A stretch of 64,000 nucleotides of DNA from Pseudomonas oryzihabitans (GTDB lineage: Bacteria; Pseudomonadota; Gammaproteobacteria; Pseudomonadales; Pseudomonadaceae): positions 3,203,501-3,267,500 of the forward strand of contig NZ_CP102428.1 of NCBI RefSeq assembly GCF_024652905.1. Reading direction: 5' to 3'. The notes beneath the pieces were generated by a model, which searched no databases, had not been told where the DNA came from, and was given only the letters and a program-made list of their open reading frames with translations. The translations under genes and the position numbers were made by a program. This document shows, in pieces, positions 28,382 through 39,287 of the stretch. Positions within the stretch are counted from its first letter, which is position 1, and every line of letters starts with the position of its first letter.

Positions 28382-30937
28382 TTACAGCGAACGGGCGACC
28401 TGAACCTTCTCGAACACCTCGATCTTGTCGCCGACGCGGACGTCGTTGTAGCTCTTCACGCCGATACCGCATTCCATGCCGGCACGCACTTCGGCCACGT
28501 CATCCTTGAAGCGACGCAGGGATTCCAGCTCGCCTTCGAAGATGACCACGTCTTCGCGCAGGACGCGGATCGGACGGTTGCGGTGCACCATGCCCTCGGT
28601 GACCATGCAGCCGGCGACGGCGCCGAACTTGGGCGAACGGAAGACGTCGCGCACTTCGGCGATACCCAGGATGTTCTCCCGGACGTCACTGCCCAGCATG
28701 CCGGTCAGCGCCTTCTTCACATCTTCGATGATGTCGTAGATGACGTTGTAGTAGCGCATGTCGAGGCCTTCCTGCTCGACGATCTTCCGCGCCCCGGCAT
28801 CGGCCCGGACGTTGAAGCCGAACAGCACGGCATTGGAAGCCAGCGCCAGGTTGGCATCGCTCTCGGTGATACCACCTACGCCTCCGCCGACCACGCGCAC
28901 CTGGACTTCGTCGTTGCCCAGACCGGACAGCGAGCCCTGCAGCGCTTCGAGGGAGCCACGCACATCGGACTTGAGCACGATGTTGAGGGTCTTCTTCTCG
29001 TCCTGGCCCATGTTCTCGAAGATGTTCTCGAGCTTGCCGGCGTGAGCGCGGGCAAGCTTGATCTCGCGGAACTTGCCCTGACGGAACAGCGCCACTTCGC
29101 GGGCCTTCTTCTCGTCGGTCAGCACGGTGAGTTCGTCACCGGCGTCCGGGGTGCCGTCCAGGCCGAGGATCTCGACCGGGATGGAGGGACCCGCTTCCTT
29201 GATCGGCTTACCATTCTCGTCGAGCATGGCGCGGATACGACCGAAGTTGACGCCGACCAGGGCCATGTCGCCCTGACGCAGGGTGCCGTTCTGTACCAGT
29301 ACGGTAGCGACCGGACCGCGACCCTTGTCCAGGCGCGATTCGATGACCACACCGCGACCGGGTGCTTCCGGCGTAGCGGTCAGCTCCAGGACTTCGGCCT
29401 GCAGCAGGATGGCTTCGAGCAGCTCGTCCACGCCGGTACCGGCCTTGGCCGAGACGTGCACGAACTGGGTGTCGCCGCCCCACTCTTCCGGGATGACCTG
29501 ACGACCAGCCAGATCGTGCTTGACGCGATCCGGATCGGCGTCGGGCTTGTCGATCTTGTTGACCGCCACGACGATGGGGACACCCGCCGCCTTGGCGTGC
29601 TGGATGGCTTCCTCGGTCTGCGGCATGACGCCGTCATCGGCCGCGACAACCAGGATGACGATGTCGGTGGCCTTGGCACCACGGGCACGCATGGCGGTAA
29701 ACGCGGCGTGGCCAGGGGTATCCAGGAAGGTCACCATGCCACGCTCGGTTTCCACGTGGTAGGCACCGATGTGCTGGGTGATGCCACCGGCTTCGCCCGA
29801 CGCGACCTTGGCGCGACGGATGTAGTCCAGCAGCGAGGTCTTGCCGTGGTCGACGTGACCCATGACGGTCACCACCGGCGCGCGGTGCAGGGCCTTGCCA
29901 CCCTCGAACTTGAGAGATTCGGCCAACTGGTCTTCCAGGGCGTTCTCGTTGACCAGCTTGACCTTGTGGCCCAGCTCTTCGGCCACCAGCTGCGCCGTCT
30001 CGCGGTCGAGCACCTGGTTGATGGTGGCGGGGGACCCCATCTTGAACATGAACTTGATGACTTCGGCGGCCTTCACCGACATCTGCTGAGCAAGCTCAGA
30101 GACGGTGATGGTCTCACCTAGATTGACTTCGCGCACTACAGGTCCTGTCGGGCTCTGGAACCCGTGTTGGTTTCGCTTCTTGAGTCGCGACTTGCCACCG
30201 CGACCGCCACGCCGGCCAAAGCCCTCTTCCTCGTCGTCGCCACTGCGCACGGTACGGGGAGCTGCGACCTTGTCCTTGATCGACGGGCGATGCTGGGCGT
30301 TCTTGCGCTCACGGCGCTCATCTTCTTCGCGCTTGCTGCTCGGGGCAGGATGCACGGGACGACGCGGCTCTTCGCGCTTGCGCTCACTGGCCGGATCCGC
30401 CTTCTTGACCTCGACGGCAGGCTCGGCAGCGGGTTGCTGCTCGGCTACCACGGCCGGGGCTTCCGGCGCGGCAGGGGCTGCAGCCTCGGCGGAGACCGCC
30501 TGCTGCGCGGCCTGAGCAGCGGCTTCGGCCTGCTGCTGGGCAGCCGCTTCGGCAGCGCGCTGAGCTTCTTCCGCGGCACGTGCCTGAGCGGCGGCCTCTT
30601 CGGCGGCGCGCAGGGCTTCCTGTTCGCGGCGCTGTTCGGCTTCCAGCTCGGCGGGGCTGCGCTTGACGAAGGTCTTCTTCTTGCGCACTTCGACACTGAC
30701 TGTCTTGCTGCCGGCCACTTTCAGCGTGGTCTGGGTCTTGCGCTGCAGGGTGATCTTGCTGGGCTCGTCGAGCTGCGCAGTCCCCTTCAGATGTGTCAGT
30801 AGCGCCTGCTTTTCCGCATCGCTCACCGTTTGCTCGGCGCTGCTATGCGTCAGACCTGCCTCGCGCATCTGCTGTAGCAGACGTTCCACCGGCGTATTGA
30901 CCGTTTGGGCCAGTTCTTTCACCGTGACTTGCGTCAT
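28382..30937 (-). CDS. infB: Translation initiation factor IF-2
   Basis: An 851-aa GTPase that places initiator fMet-tRNA on the 30S subunit and promotes subunit joining. The IF2 N-terminal domain (about residues 1-55) precedes a long Ala/Glu/Arg-rich linker (about 85-215), then the G domain with GHVDHGKTS, the switch II segment DTPGHAAF and NKIDKP, and the C-terminal fMet-tRNA-binding domains. Internal start sites that would give shorter isoforms are plausible but were not located. The gene follows nusA by 26 bp. Confidence 0.98.
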   Translation of the reverse strand: MTQVTVKELAQTVNTPVERLLQQMREAGLTHSSAEQTVSDAEKQALLTHLKGTAQLDEPSKITLQRKTQTTLKVAGSKTVSVEVRKKKTFVKRSPAELEAEQRREQEALRAAEEAAAQARAAEEAQRAAEAAAQQQAEAAAQAAQQAVSAEAAAPAAPEAPAVVAEQQPAAEPAVEVKKADPASERKREEPRRPVHPAPSSKREEDERRERKNAQHRPSIKDKVAAPRTVRSGDDEEEGFGRRGGRGGKSRLKKRNQHGFQSPTGPVVREVNLGETITVSELAQQMSVKAAEVIKFMFKMGSPATINQVLDRETAQLVAEELGHKVKLVNENALEDQLAESLKFEGGKALHRAPVVTVMGHVDHGKTSLLDYIRRAKVASGEAGGITQHIGAYHVETERGMVTFLDTPGHAAFTAMRARGAKATDIVILVVAADDGVMPQTEEAIQHAKAAGVPIVVAVNKIDKPDADPDRVKHDLAGRQVIPEEWGGDTQFVHVSAKAGTGVDELLEAILLQAEVLELTATPEAPGRGVVIESRLDKGRGPVATVLVQNGTLRQGDMALVGVNFGRIRAMLDENGKPIKEAGPSIPVEILGLDGTPDAGDELTVLTDEKKAREVALFRQGKFREIKLARAHAGKLENIFENMGQDEKKTLNIVLKSDVRGSLEALQGSLSGLGNDEVQVRVVGGGVGGITESDANLALASNAVLFGFNVRADAGARKIVEQEGLDMRYYNVIYDIIEDVKKALTGMLGSDVRENILGIAEVRDVFRSPKFGAVAGCMVTEGMVHRNRPIRVLREDVVIFEGELESLRRFKDDVAEVRAGMECGIGVKSYNDVRVGDKIEVFEKVQVARSL

Positions 30938-30963
30938 GCACTTCTCTCCTCAGACTGCGCCGC

Positions 30964-32436
30964 TTACTCGAACCAATGGGCACGGGCAGCCATGATCAGC
31001 TTGCCGGCACGCTCTTCGGTCATGCCGTTGATGTCGAGCAGGTCGTCGATCGACTGCTCGGCGAGCTCTTCGCGATTGACCACGCCACGCTGGGCCAGCG
31101 CGCTGGCGAGCTGGGGATCCATACCGTCGAGGGTCAGCAGATCTTCGCTGGGGCTCTTCTGTTCTTCGGTCGCGATGGCCCGGGTCAGCAGGCGATCCTT
31201 GGCCCGGGTACGCAGCTCGTTGACGATGTCTTCGTCGAAGCCATCGATATTGAGCATCTCTTCCATGGGCACGTAGGCCACTTCCTCGAGGGAAGTGAAG
31301 CCCTCTTCCACCAGCACCTGCGCCAGTTCCTCGTCGACATCCAGCTCGTCGATGAAGCGCTGGATGATGTCGCCGGTCTCGGCCTGCTGCTTGGCGTTGA
31401 TGTCCGCTTCGGTCATCACGTTGAGCGTCCAGCCGGTCAGCTGACTGGCCAGGCGCACGTTCTGACCGCCACGGCCAATGGCCTGGGCCAGGTTGTCCTC
31501 GGCGACGGCGATGTCCATGGTGCGGCTGTCTTCGTCGACGATGATCGAAGCGACTTCGGCCGGGGCCATGGCGTTGATGACGAATTGCGCCGGGTTGTCG
31601 TCCCACAGCACGATGTCGACCCGCTCGCCACCCAGCTCACCGGATACCGCCTGGACACGCGAACCGCGCATGCCGATGCAGGCACCCTGGGGATCGATGC
31701 GCTTGTCCTTGGAACGGACGGCGATCTTGGCCCGCGAACCCGGATCCCGGGCAGCCGCCATGACATCGATCAGCTGCTCGGAAATCTCCGGTACTTCGAT
31801 GCGGAACAGCTCGATCAGCATCTGCGGATCGGTGCGCGACAGCATCAGCTGCGGACCGCGGTTCTCGGTGCGGATTTCCTTGAGCAGGGCACGCAGACGC
31901 ACGCCCATGCGGAAGGTCTCACGCGGAATGATGTGCTCGCGCGGCAGCAGGGCCTCGGCATTGTTGCCCAGGTCGACGATCACGCTGTCACGGGTGACCT
32001 TCTTGACGGTACCCGAGATGATCTCGCCGACCTTCTCGCGATAGGCATCCACTACCTGAGCCCGCTCGGCCTCGCGCACCTTCTGCACGATCACCTGCTT
32101 GGCGGTCTGGGCAGCGATCCGACCGAATTCGATGGACTCGATCTTCTCTTCGATCACTTCACCGGCCTTGACGCCGGGATGCTCTTCCTGGGCGTCTTCC
32201 ACCGTCAGATGCGAATCGGGCAACTGATAGTCTTGGTCTTCCACCACGGTCCAGCGGCGGAAGGTTTCGTAGCTGCCGTTGTGTCTGTTGATCGACACCC
32301 GCAGATCCACATCTTCTTCGTAGCGTTTCTTGGTAGCCGTGGCGAGAGCCAACTCCAGTGCCTCGAAGATGACGCCGGGTGGAACACCCTTCTCGTTCGA
32401 AACAGATTCCACTACCAGCAGAACTTCTTTGCTCAT
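30964..32436 (-). CDS. nusA: Transcription termination/antitermination factor NusA
   Basis: A 490-aa RNA polymerase-associated factor that modulates pausing, intrinsic termination and antitermination. It has the N-terminal polymerase-binding domain, S1 (about residues 135-200), two KH domains ([16 protein letters not shown] and [13 protein letters not shown]) and two C-terminal acidic AR repeats. The start is ATG at 32436 ([10 protein letters not shown]); a 16-residue extension is unconserved. It lies between rimP and infB and probably feeds back on this operon via the terminators upstream of rimP. Confidence 0.98.
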   Translation of the reverse strand: MSKEVLLVVESVSNEKGVPPGVIFEALELALATATKKRYEEDVDLRVSINRHNGSYETFRRWTVVEDQDYQLPDSHLTVEDAQEEHPGVKAGEVIEEKIESIEFGRIAAQTAKQVIVQKVREAERAQVVDAYREKVGEIISGTVKKVTRDSVIVDLGNNAEALLPREHIIPRETFRMGVRLRALLKEIRTENRGPQLMLSRTDPQMLIELFRIEVPEISEQLIDVMAAARDPGSRAKIAVRSKDKRIDPQGACIGMRGSRVQAVSGELGGERVDIVLWDDNPAQFVINAMAPAEVASIIVDEDSRTMDIAVAEDNLAQAIGRGGQNVRLASQLTGWTLNVMTEADINAKQQAETGDIIQRFIDELDVDEELAQVLVEEGFTSLEEVAYVPMEEMLNIDGFDEDIVNELRTRAKDRLLTRAIATEEQKSPSEDLLTLDGMDPQLASALAQRGVVNREELAEQSIDDLLDINGMTEERAGKLIMAARAHWFE

Positions 32437-32485
32437 CTTACGCCTCGTATTCGCAATCCTTGGGATCCGCGGTCTCGCGCTCAAA

Positions 32486-32944
32486 TCACTCGAAACGGGG
32501 AACGACGTTGGCCTTGTCGATCATCTCGATGGGCAGCAGATACTCATGCTCGTCCACCTGCACCACGACGTCCTGGTCTTCCACACCGCGCAGCAAACCC
32601 TGGAAATTACGTCGCCCTTCGAAGGGCGACCGAAGTTTGACCTTGACCTGTTCACCCGCATGGGCAGCAAATTGCTCCAGCGTAAACAGCGGTCTATCCA
32701 TACCGGGGGAAGACACCTCGAGGGTGTATTCATTGGTGATCGGATCTTCCACATCGAGTACGCCACTTACCTGGCGACTGACAGCCTCGCAGTCTTCAAC
32801 GAGAATGCCATTGGGATGATCGATGTAGACACGCAGTAGCGAATGCCGCCCTTGGGAGATGTACTCGACACCCCAGCAGACATAGCCAAGCGCCTCGACG
32901 ACGGGGGCCAGCAAGGCCTGCAACTGTTCTAGCTTGCTCGACAC
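32486..32944 (-). CDS. rimP: Ribosome maturation factor RimP
   Basis: A 152-aa protein required for 30S subunit maturation. [18 protein letters not shown] and the [10 protein letters not shown] motif are typical. The start is GTG at 32944 (VSSKLEQLQ); the longer frame begins in the leader terminator region. It is the first gene of rimP-nusA-infB, preceded within 27 nt by a terminator-like hairpin. Confidence 0.95.
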   Translation of the reverse strand: MSSKLEQLQALLAPVVEALGYVCWGVEYISQGRHSLLRVYIDHPNGILVEDCEAVSRQVSGVLDVEDPITNEYTLEVSSPGMDRPLFTLEQFAAHAGEQVKVKLRSPFEGRRNFQGLLRGVEDQDVVVQVDEHEYLLPIEMIDKANVVPRFE

Positions 32945-32970
32945 CTGGTTGCCTCGCGTTTTTTGAGAAT

Positions 32971-32992
32971 AAAAAATGGGCATTACGCCCAT
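32971..32992 (-). terminator. Terminator/attenuator just upstream of rimP
   Basis: The minus-strand hairpin ATGGGC/GCCCAT with a 5-nt loop is followed by a run of T residues, ending 27 nt before the rimP GTG. It lies downstream of a separate terminator at 33041-33066. With no gene between the two it is best read as a leader attenuator. Confidence 0.75.
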
Positions 32993-33040
32993 CCCTAAGA
33001 GGTCTGCGCAAGAAAGCGCGACCCGAACTGTCCAGCCAAC

Positions 33041-33066
33041 AAAAAGCCCCTATAAAGGGGCTTTAA
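33041..33066 (-). terminator. Intrinsic terminator after tRNA-fMet
   Basis: A stem of AAAGCCCC/GGGGCTTT type with a short A/T loop, followed on the minus strand by five T residues. It starts 6 bp beyond the tRNA-fMet 3' end. Confidence 0.85.
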
Positions 33067-33071
33067 ATAAC

Positions 33072-33148
<77 letters not shown>

Positions 33149-33235
33149 TCAAAGCTGGAGCGAGATTATATTCAACTGAACTCTAGGAGTCAACCTACTC
33201 TCTCTCGCCGCGTCCTGCAGGACGTCTTTGCTATT

Positions 33236-33321
33236 TGGTGCCGAAGATGGGACTCGAACCCATACAGCCTGTGGCCACTACCCCCTCAAGATAGCGTGTC
33301 TACCAATTCCACCACTTCGGC
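33236..33321 (-). tRNA. tRNA-Leu (GAG)
   Basis: An 86-nt class II tRNA with a long variable arm and encoded CCA. The anticodon loop TTGAGGG gives anticodon GAG, reading CUU and CUC. The D-arm GGTAGACAC and T-arm GGTTCGAGTCC are standard. It lies between secG and tRNA-fMet and is probably co-transcribed with secG. Confidence 0.96.
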
Positions 33322-33337
33322 ATGAAACCTTTGAAAC

Positions 33338-33718
33338 CTACTTGGACTCCTGGGGTACGTCCCCGGAAGTACCACCCTGGGCAGCGCGGGGCTGACTCAG
33401 GGGAACATCGTTACCATCCTGCTTCGGCTGAGGAGCCTGCTGGACCGGCTGAGTGGGTAAACCCACCTCACGCAGACCTAGCGCACGGTCTTTGGCGAAA
33501 TACGCCAGACCCAGGCTAGTCGCGAAAAAAACCGCGGCTAGTATAGCAGTAAAGCGACTCAGAAAGGTAGCAGAACCTTGACTACCAAACACGGTACCCG
33601 AGGCGCCCGCACCAAAGGATGCACCGGCTTCGGCACCCTTGCCCTGCTGCATCAATACCAGCACGATCAGGCCAAGCGCCATCAGCAAGTGGATCACGAC
33701 AACTGCAGTTTCCAACAT
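33338..33718 (-). CDS. secG: Protein translocase subunit SecG
   Basis: A 126-aa SecYEG subunit with two transmembrane helices (about residues 3-22 and 52-72) and a Gln/Pro-rich hydrophilic C-terminus. The central [23 protein letters not shown] loop is the family signature. ATG at 33718 shares one base with the tpiA stop codon (TAATG), so translation is coupled. An upstream in-frame start inside tpiA is not credible. Confidence 0.95.
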   Translation of the reverse strand: MLETAVVVIHLLMALGLIVLVLMQQGKGAEAGASFGAGASGTVFGSQGSATFLSRFTAILAAVFFATSLGLAYFAKDRALGLREVGLPTQPVQQAPQPKQDGNDVPLSQPRAAQGGTSGDVPQESK

Positions 33719-34476
33719 TATCCACGTCCTGCAGCGCGGCAAATCGCACTGAACTCTTCAGCATTCAGGGAGGCCCCACCCACTAGCCCCCCATCGATAT
33801 CCGGCATGCCGAACAACTCGGCAGCATTGGCAGCCTTGACACTGCCGCCATACAACAGCTGAAGGCCTTCAGCGACCCCAGCATCGGCTTCGCGCACCAG
33901 GGCGCGAATCGCCGCATGAATCTCTTGCGCCTGCTCCGGCGTCGCCGTCAGCCCGGTACCTATCGCCCAAACCGGCTCGTAGGCCACTACAGCCTTGGCG
34001 AAAGCCGCGACCCCGACTGCGTCGATGACCGCCTTCAGCTGGCCACCCACCACATCCAGAGTACGCTCGGCCTCCCGCTCTTCACGGGTTTCGCCGACAC
34101 AGAGCACGGGAATCATCCCGCCCTCCTGGATGGCCGCGAATTTCTTCGCCACCACCACATCATCCTCGCCCAGCAGAGCACGCCGCTCGGAGTGCCCCAC
34201 CAGTACGTAACGGCAACCGAATTCTGCCAACTGGGTCGAGGATACCTCGCCAGTCAGAGCCTTCTCGCCCGCGACGGGAGCACAGGTCTGGGCCCCCACC
34301 ATCAGCGACGTTGCCGCCAGCGCTTCAGCCACCCCCGGCAGATGCACCAATGTCGGAATCACCACGACATCGACACCCGCTGCGCCATCCAACCCTTTCA
34401 AGCCTGCGACCAGCGCCGACACGCCTTGCAGCGAGCCATGCATTTTCCAGTTACCGGCAACCAGGGAACGACGCAT
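33718..34476 (-). CDS. tpiA: Triosephosphate isomerase
   Basis: A 252-aa glycolytic enzyme interconverting dihydroxyacetone phosphate and glyceraldehyde-3-phosphate. N-terminal AGNWKMHG (with the active-site Lys), VLVGHSERR (catalytic His) and [11 protein letters not shown] (catalytic Glu) are all present, plus the C-terminal [10 protein letters not shown] phosphate loop. It lies 66 bp after glmM and overlaps secG by one base. Confidence 0.98.
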   Translation of the reverse strand: MRRSLVAGNWKMHGSLQGVSALVAGLKGLDGAAGVDVVVIPTLVHLPGVAEALAATSLMVGAQTCAPVAGEKALTGEVSSTQLAEFGCRYVLVGHSERRALLGEDDVVVAKKFAAIQEGGMIPVLCVGETREEREAERTLDVVGGQLKAVIDAVGVAAFAKAVVAYEPVWAIGTGLTATPEQAQEIHAAIRALVREADAGVAEGLQLLYGGSVKAANAAELFGMPDIDGGLVGGASLNAEEFSAICRAAGRG

Positions 34477-34542
34477 GCGTTTTACCTCAGGGAGCGAAGT
34501 GGGCGCAGATGTTACTCAATCGAAAACCGGCATGCAAGCAAA

Positions 34543-35880
34543 TCAAGCACATACCTCGGTTATCAACTGAGCGAGCGCCTCGGCATGGGCCCGCACCTCA
34601 CGCTCGTTCTCGCCTTCGACCATGACCCGCAGCAACGGCTCGGTACCGGATTTGCGCAGGAGCACCCGCCCCTTGCCGGCCATCTTCTCGGTGACCTCGG
34701 CACTGGCCTGCTTGACCCGCGGATTCTCCAAGGGATCCTGGCCGCCGCCGAACCTCACGTTGATCAGCACCTGCGGGCACTTGCGTAGCGCCATGCGCGC
34801 CTGGGCCAGGGTCTGACCGGCATTGCGCAGGGCGATCAGCACCTGCAGGGCGGCGATGGTGGCGTCACCGGTGGTGGTGTACTGGCAGCAGACCACGTGC
34901 CCGGAATTCTCGCCACCCAGCACCCAGTTGCGTTCCAAGAGCTCGGCCATCACATAGCGATCGCCTACCTTGGCGCGCACGAAGGGAATCTCCAGCTCCG
35001 CCAGTCCCAGCTCGAGACCGAGATTGCTCATCAGGGTACCGACCACCCCACCCTCGAGGCGACCACGACGCTTGAGGTCGCGAGCGATCAGGTAGAGCAG
35101 CTCATCGCCATCCACTGCCGCTCCGGTGTGATCCACCATCAGCACCCGGTCGCCGTCGCCGTCGAAGGCGATACCGAGGTCGGCGTGCTGGTCGAGCACT
35201 GCCTGCTGCAGCCCCTCAAGGTGAGTGGAGCCACAGTCCTTGTTGATATTGAGCCCGTCCGGCTGCACCCCCAGCACGCTGACATCGGCACCGAGTTCGC
35301 GGAAGACACTGGGCGCGATCTTGTAGGTGGCGCCATTGGCGCAATCGAGCACGATCTTCAGGCCGGCGAAACTGGTCCCGGTCGGCACGCTGCTCTTGCA
35401 GAACTCGATGTAGCGACCGGCCGCATCATTGATGCGCGAGACCTTGCCGATACGCGCCGAATCCACCACGGTCATGGGCGTATCGAGCAGTTCCTCGATC
35501 ATGGTTTCGAGCTCATCGGGCAGCTTGGTGCCGGCGCCGGAAAAGAACTTGATGCCATTGTCGTAGTAGGGATTGTGTGACGCACTGATGACGATGCCGG
35601 CACTGGCCTGGAAGGTCCGCGTCAGGTAGGCGATCCCAGGGGTTGGCATGGGACCGAGCAACATGACGTCGGCACCGGCAGCGGACAGCCCGGCTTCCAG
35701 AGCCGACTCGAACATGTAGCCCGAGTTGCGGGTGTCCTTGCCGACCAGCACCCGACAACCGCCGCGACTGCGAAAGGCAATGCCCGCCGCCCAGCCCAGC
35801 TTGAGCATGAAATCCGGGGTGATGGGATAGGTGCCGACCTTGCCGCGAATGCCATCGGTTCCAAAATACTTTCTTGCCAT
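34543..35880 (-). CDS. glmM: Phosphoglucosamine mutase
   Basis: A 445-aa alpha-phosphohexomutase converting glucosamine-6-phosphate to glucosamine-1-phosphate for peptidoglycan and LPS precursors. The phosphorylated Ser101 lies in ISASHNP, the metal-binding loop is DGDGDR, and the C-terminal [12 protein letters not shown] phosphate-binding loop is intact. ATG shares one base with the folP stop (TGATG). It is standard in length. Confidence 0.98.
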   Translation of the reverse strand: MARKYFGTDGIRGKVGTYPITPDFMLKLGWAAGIAFRSRGGCRVLVGKDTRNSGYMFESALEAGLSAAGADVMLLGPMPTPGIAYLTRTFQASAGIVISASHNPYYDNGIKFFSGAGTKLPDELETMIEELLDTPMTVVDSARIGKVSRINDAAGRYIEFCKSSVPTGTSFAGLKIVLDCANGATYKIAPSVFRELGADVSVLGVQPDGLNINKDCGSTHLEGLQQAVLDQHADLGIAFDGDGDRVLMVDHTGAAVDGDELLYLIARDLKRRGRLEGGVVGTLMSNLGLELGLAELEIPFVRAKVGDRYVMAELLERNWVLGGENSGHVVCCQYTTTGDATIAALQVLIALRNAGQTLAQARMALRKCPQVLINVRFGGGQDPLENPRVKQASAEVTEKMAGKGRVLLRKSGTEPLLRVMVEGENEREVRAHAEALAQLITEVCA

Positions 35881-36743
35881 CAGTTTTGTTCCTGCCTGAA
35901 GCCTTCGACCGCGGTGATCATCTTCACCACGTCCACCGTTTCCGCCACATCATGGACCCTGAGGATCTGCGCGCCCTTGACCAGCGCCAGGGCCGCCAGG
36001 GCCAGACCGCCCGCCAGGCGCCCCTCCACAGGCCGCCCGGTGACCGCGCCGATCATGCTCTTGCGCGAGACGCCCACCAGCAAGGGTAGCCCAAAGGCGA
36101 GCAACTCGGCTTGTCGCTTGAACAGTTCGAGATTGTGCTCGAGGGTCTTGGCGAAGCCGTACCCCGGATCAAGCACCAGCCGCTCGCGTGCGATACCAGC
36201 CGCTTCGCAGCGCCTGACCTGCTCGGCCAGAAAGGCACCTACCTCGCCTGCGACATCGGTATAGACGGGCGCCTGCTGCATGGTGCTGGGCTCCCCCTGC
36301 ATGTGCATCAGGCAGATCGCCAGATCGCTCGCGGCGGCAGCTTCGAGGGCGCCAGACCGGCGCAGCGAGCGGACGTCATTGATCAGGCCGGCGCCGGCCC
36401 TGGCACCTTCGCGCATCACCGCAGGCGTGGAAGTATCCAGGGAAATGACGACATCCAGCTCTCGGGCGATCGCCTCGACCACCGGGATGACCCGATCGAG
36501 CTCCTCCGCCTCGGACACCGCTGGCGCCCCTGGACGAGTGGACTCTCCACCGACATCGATGATGGCCGCACCAGCGTTCACCATCCCTTCGGCATGGCGC
36601 AGAGCGCTTTCCACCGCCGTATAGCGACCGCCATCGGAAAAGGAGTCGGGGGTGACGTTGAGGATGCCCATGACCTTAGGCGCGTCAAAAACAAGAACCC
36701 GATTGCCGCAAGGCAATCGGGTCGAAGGAAACGGATTGAACAT
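35880..36743 (-). CDS. folP: Dihydropteroate synthase
   Basis: A 287-aa TIM-barrel enzyme condensing p-aminobenzoate with dihydropterin pyrophosphate in folate synthesis; it is the sulfonamide target. [35 protein letters not shown] and GVSRKSMIG are conserved. The start is ATG at 36743, 7 bp after ftsH. Codons about 8-16 coincide with a perfect terminator-like hairpin on the transcript. Confidence 0.96.
   Translation of the reverse strand: MFNPFPSTRLPCGNRVLVFDAPKVMGILNVTPDSFSDGGRYTAVESALRHAEGMVNAGAAIIDVGGESTRPGAPAVSEAEELDRVIPVVEAIARELDVVISLDTSTPAVMREGARAGAGLINDVRSLRRSGALEAAAASDLAICLMHMQGEPSTMQQAPVYTDVAGEVGAFLAEQVRRCEAAGIARERLVLDPGYGFAKTLEHNLELFKRQAELLAFGLPLLVGVSRKSMIGAVTGRPVEGRLAGGLALAALALVKGAQILRVHDVAETVDVVKMITAVEGFRQEQN
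36686..36722 (-). promoter_or_regulatory. Terminator-like hairpin inside the 5' coding region of folP
   Basis: The arms 36697-36707 and 36712-36722 are perfectly complementary over 11 bp around a 4-nt loop. On the minus strand the hairpin is followed by a T-rich stretch (36686-36696). It begins about 20 nt inside folP, and no other terminator separates ftsH from folP. It could act as an attenuator opened by ribosomes translating folP. Confidence 0.55.
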
Positions 36744-36750
36744 GGGTGTT

Positions 36751-38676
36751 TCAGTGTTCTCCGGCTGGACCACCGATGGGGGTTTCCGGACGATCGCTAC
36801 CACTCTGGGGCGCTGGGGCATCACCGGTAGGACCACCACGGTCATGCCAGTCACGCGGCTCGCGCGGGACCTTGCCGGCCATGATGTCGTCGATCTGATC
36901 GGAGTCGATGGTCTCGTACTTCATCAAGGCATCGGCCATGAGTTCGAGCTTGTCGCGGTTCTCGTCCAGCAGCCGCTTGGCGGTGCCATAGCAGTCATCG
37001 ATGATCCGACGAATTTCCAGGTCGATCTGCTTGGCGGTTTCGCCCGACATGTTGCCGGCGCCACCACCACCCGAGCGACCCAGGTAGCCTTCGTTCTCTT
37101 CCTCGCCATACAGCAACGGACCGAGCTTCTCGGACAGACCCCACTTGGTCACCATGTTCCGCGCCAGCGAAGTCGCTCGCATGATGTCATTGGAGGCACC
37201 GGTGGTAACGCCTTCGAAACCCAGGGTCATCTCCTCGGCGATACGGCCACCGAACAGTGAGCAGATCTGGCTTTCCAGTGCCCGCTTGGACAGGCTGTAG
37301 CGATCTTCCTCGGGAAGGAACATGGTCACGCCCAGGGCTCGACCACGGGGAATGATGGAAACCTTGTAGACCGGATCGTGCTCGGGCACCAGGCGACCGA
37401 CGATGGCGTGACCCGCCTCGTGGTAGGCCGTGTTGCGCTTCTCCTTCTCGGACATGACCATGGTCTTGCGCTCGGCGCCCATCATGATCTTGTCCTTGGC
37501 CAGCTCGAACTCGCGCATGTCGACAGTGCGCTTGTTGGCACGCGCGGCGAACAGCGATGCTTCGTTGACCAGGTTGGCGAGGTCAGCACCGGAGAAACCC
37601 GGGGTACCACGCGCGATGACACCGGCATCGACGCGCTCGCCGACCGGCACCTTGCGCATGTGCACCTTGAGGATCTGCTCGCGACCACGGATGTCCGGCA
37701 AGCCGACCACCACCTGGCGGTCGAAACGACCAGGGCGCAGCAGCGCCGGGTCCAGGACATCGGGACGGTTGGTGGCGGCGATGACGATGATGCCATCGTT
37801 CATCTCGAAGCCGTCCATCTCGACCAGCAACTGGTTCAGGGTCTGCTCACGCTCGTCGTGCCCACCGCCCATACCGTTGCCGCGATGACGACCGACCGCA
37901 TCGATCTCGTCGATGAAGATGATGCAGGGAGCGTGCTTCTTGGCCTGGTCGAACATGTCGCGGACACGGCTGGCGCCGACACCCACGAACATCTCGACGA
38001 AGTCCGAACCGGAGATGGTGAAAAACGGCACCTTGGCCTCACCCGCCACGGCCTTGGCCAGCAGCGTCTTGCCGGTACCCGGCGAACCGACCATCAGCAC
38101 ACCACGGGGAATGCGGCCACCTAGGCGCTGGAACTTGCCCGGATCACGGAGGAACTCGACCAGCTCGGTGACCTCTTCCTTGGCTTCGTCGCAACCGGCG
38201 ACGTCGGCGAAGGTGGTCTTGACCTGGTCTTCCGACAGCAGGCGTGCCTTGCTCTTGCCAAAGCTCATGGGGCCGCCGCGACCGCCGGCACCTCCCTGCA
38301 TCTGGCGCATGAAGAACATGAAGACGGCGATGATCACCAGGATCGGGAAGCTGGCCACCAGCAGCTGAGTCCAGATGCTCTGCTGCTCGGGCTGCTTGCC
38401 AGTGATGGTGACGCTGTTGTTGACCAGATCGCCGATCAGGCCATTGTCCTGGATCGCCGGACGGATGGTCTTGAAGGGATCGCCATCACGATGCTTGCCG
38501 GTGATGACATAGCCATCCACGGTCACGCTCTCGATCTGCCCGTCCTTCACCTGCTGGATGAAGTCGGAGTAGTTGAGCGTTTGGGGTTCGTTGGGGCTGG
38601 AGAAGTTGTTCATCACGGTGACGAGCACCGCGGCGATGATCAGCCACAGGATCAGATTCTTTGCCATGTCGTTCAA
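36751..38676 (-). CDS. ftsH: ATP-dependent zinc metalloprotease FtsH
   Basis: A 641-aa membrane-anchored AAA protease that degrades unassembled membrane proteins and regulators such as LpxC. There are two transmembrane helices (about residues 6-24 and 102-123), Walker A GSPGTGKT (197-204; the usual second residue Pro is Ser), Walker B FIDEIDA, the SRH region and the zinc site HEAGH (419-423). The start is uncertain: TTG at 38676 has a GAGGG site, and ATG at 38667 gives MAKNLILWL. Upstream, the normally co-oriented rlmE is a relic. Confidence 0.97.
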   Translation of the reverse strand: MNDMAKNLILWLIIAAVLVTVMNNFSSPNEPQTLNYSDFIQQVKDGQIESVTVDGYVITGKHRDGDPFKTIRPAIQDNGLIGDLVNNSVTITGKQPEQQSIWTQLLVASFPILVIIAVFMFFMRQMQGGAGGRGGPMSFGKSKARLLSEDQVKTTFADVAGCDEAKEEVTELVEFLRDPGKFQRLGGRIPRGVLMVGSPGTGKTLLAKAVAGEAKVPFFTISGSDFVEMFVGVGASRVRDMFDQAKKHAPCIIFIDEIDAVGRHRGNGMGGGHDEREQTLNQLLVEMDGFEMNDGIIVIAATNRPDVLDPALLRPGRFDRQVVVGLPDIRGREQILKVHMRKVPVGERVDAGVIARGTPGFSGADLANLVNEASLFAARANKRTVDMREFELAKDKIMMGAERKTMVMSEKEKRNTAYHEAGHAIVGRLVPEHDPVYKVSIIPRGRALGVTMFLPEEDRYSLSKRALESQICSLFGGRIAEEMTLGFEGVTTGASNDIMRATSLARNMVTKWGLSEKLGPLLYGEEENEGYLGRSGGGGAGNMSGETAKQIDLEIRRIIDDCYGTAKRLLDENRDKLELMADALMKYETIDSDQIDDIMAGKVPREPRDWHDRGGPTGDAPAPQSGSDRPETPIGGPAGEH

Positions 38677-38845
38677 TTGACTACCCTCTGCGCCGGTTTC
38701 GTGGGTAAACCGTTCGAAGCGAAACCGGCAGTGACCGGTAAGTTACTACACAAAGCCTGGCCCACGGCAGACATCGTCTGTAACGCTATATGAGTCTTCT
38801 GCCTTTGACTCTAGGGCAAGGCAGACGTTGCGGCCATCAATTCTC
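38677..38845. other. Spacer between ftsH and the rlmE relic
   Basis: About 170 bp without a gene, presumably containing the promoter of ftsH. A short imperfect inverted repeat (GAAACCGGC.../...GCCGGTTTC) is present around 38692-38731. No sigma-32 consensus was recognised. Confidence 0.4.
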
Positions 38846-39212
38846 TCAATTGCCCCTAAAACCGCGACCCAATAGATATTGCTGGCGCGATCTGGTCCCG
38901 CGACGCGGAAGGCGGCGCCTGAGCCTCTGCCCGTAGGACTCAACCGCCCTGAAACAGGCGGCAGTTTCCTAGCAGCAGAGCGCTCTGGAGCAGCCCAACG
39001 CACTCAGCTCGCTCATATGGGGGGCCAAGTCGGAAATAACAAGGTCTCTTGGCGAGCACTTGATAGCTTGCCAAGCGGAGGGTCAACGTCGGCATCCTGC
39101 CGGCGTTCTCTCGGCCTTCGGAATCTTCAGCATCGCCATCCTTTCAGGCTGACTCGACGCTGCGCCTGTCGAGGTGCTCCTTGAGCGGACAAGGCAGGTT
39201 CCACCGGGCTAA
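38846..39212 (-). pseudogene. rlmE: Degraded rlmE (ftsJ/rrmJ), 23S rRNA U2552 methyltransferase relic
   Basis: Intact RlmE is about 207 aa and lies between yhbY and ftsH in pseudomonads. Here the minus strand of that interval has no matching ORF but keeps islands in the right order. LKEHLD (39168-39185, after an ARW-like N-terminus whose start codon is lost) is followed by DLVISDLAPHMSEL (39005-39046; intact form DLVISDMAPNMSG). A TTTCAGGGCGG stretch near 38960 recalls the FQGEGF motif, and the last island is RSRQQYLLGRGFRGN plus stop (38846-38893). The islands lie in different frames with in-frame stops. A one-base insertion near 38893 separates SRD from RSRQQY. Total span is about 60% of the normal length. 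Confidence 0.85.
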
Positions 39213-39287
39213 TGGCAAGTTGTCGCGTATCGCTGGGCGGCACCGGGCAGCTGGGATAAACTGCTCGGCTTTTATCTGGGGTGAATT

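Noticed and set aside
38746-39003. An 85-codon minus-strand frame between ftsH and yhbY
   Set aside because: It runs through the rlmE relic in the wrong frame for the conserved C-terminus and has no recognisable motif.
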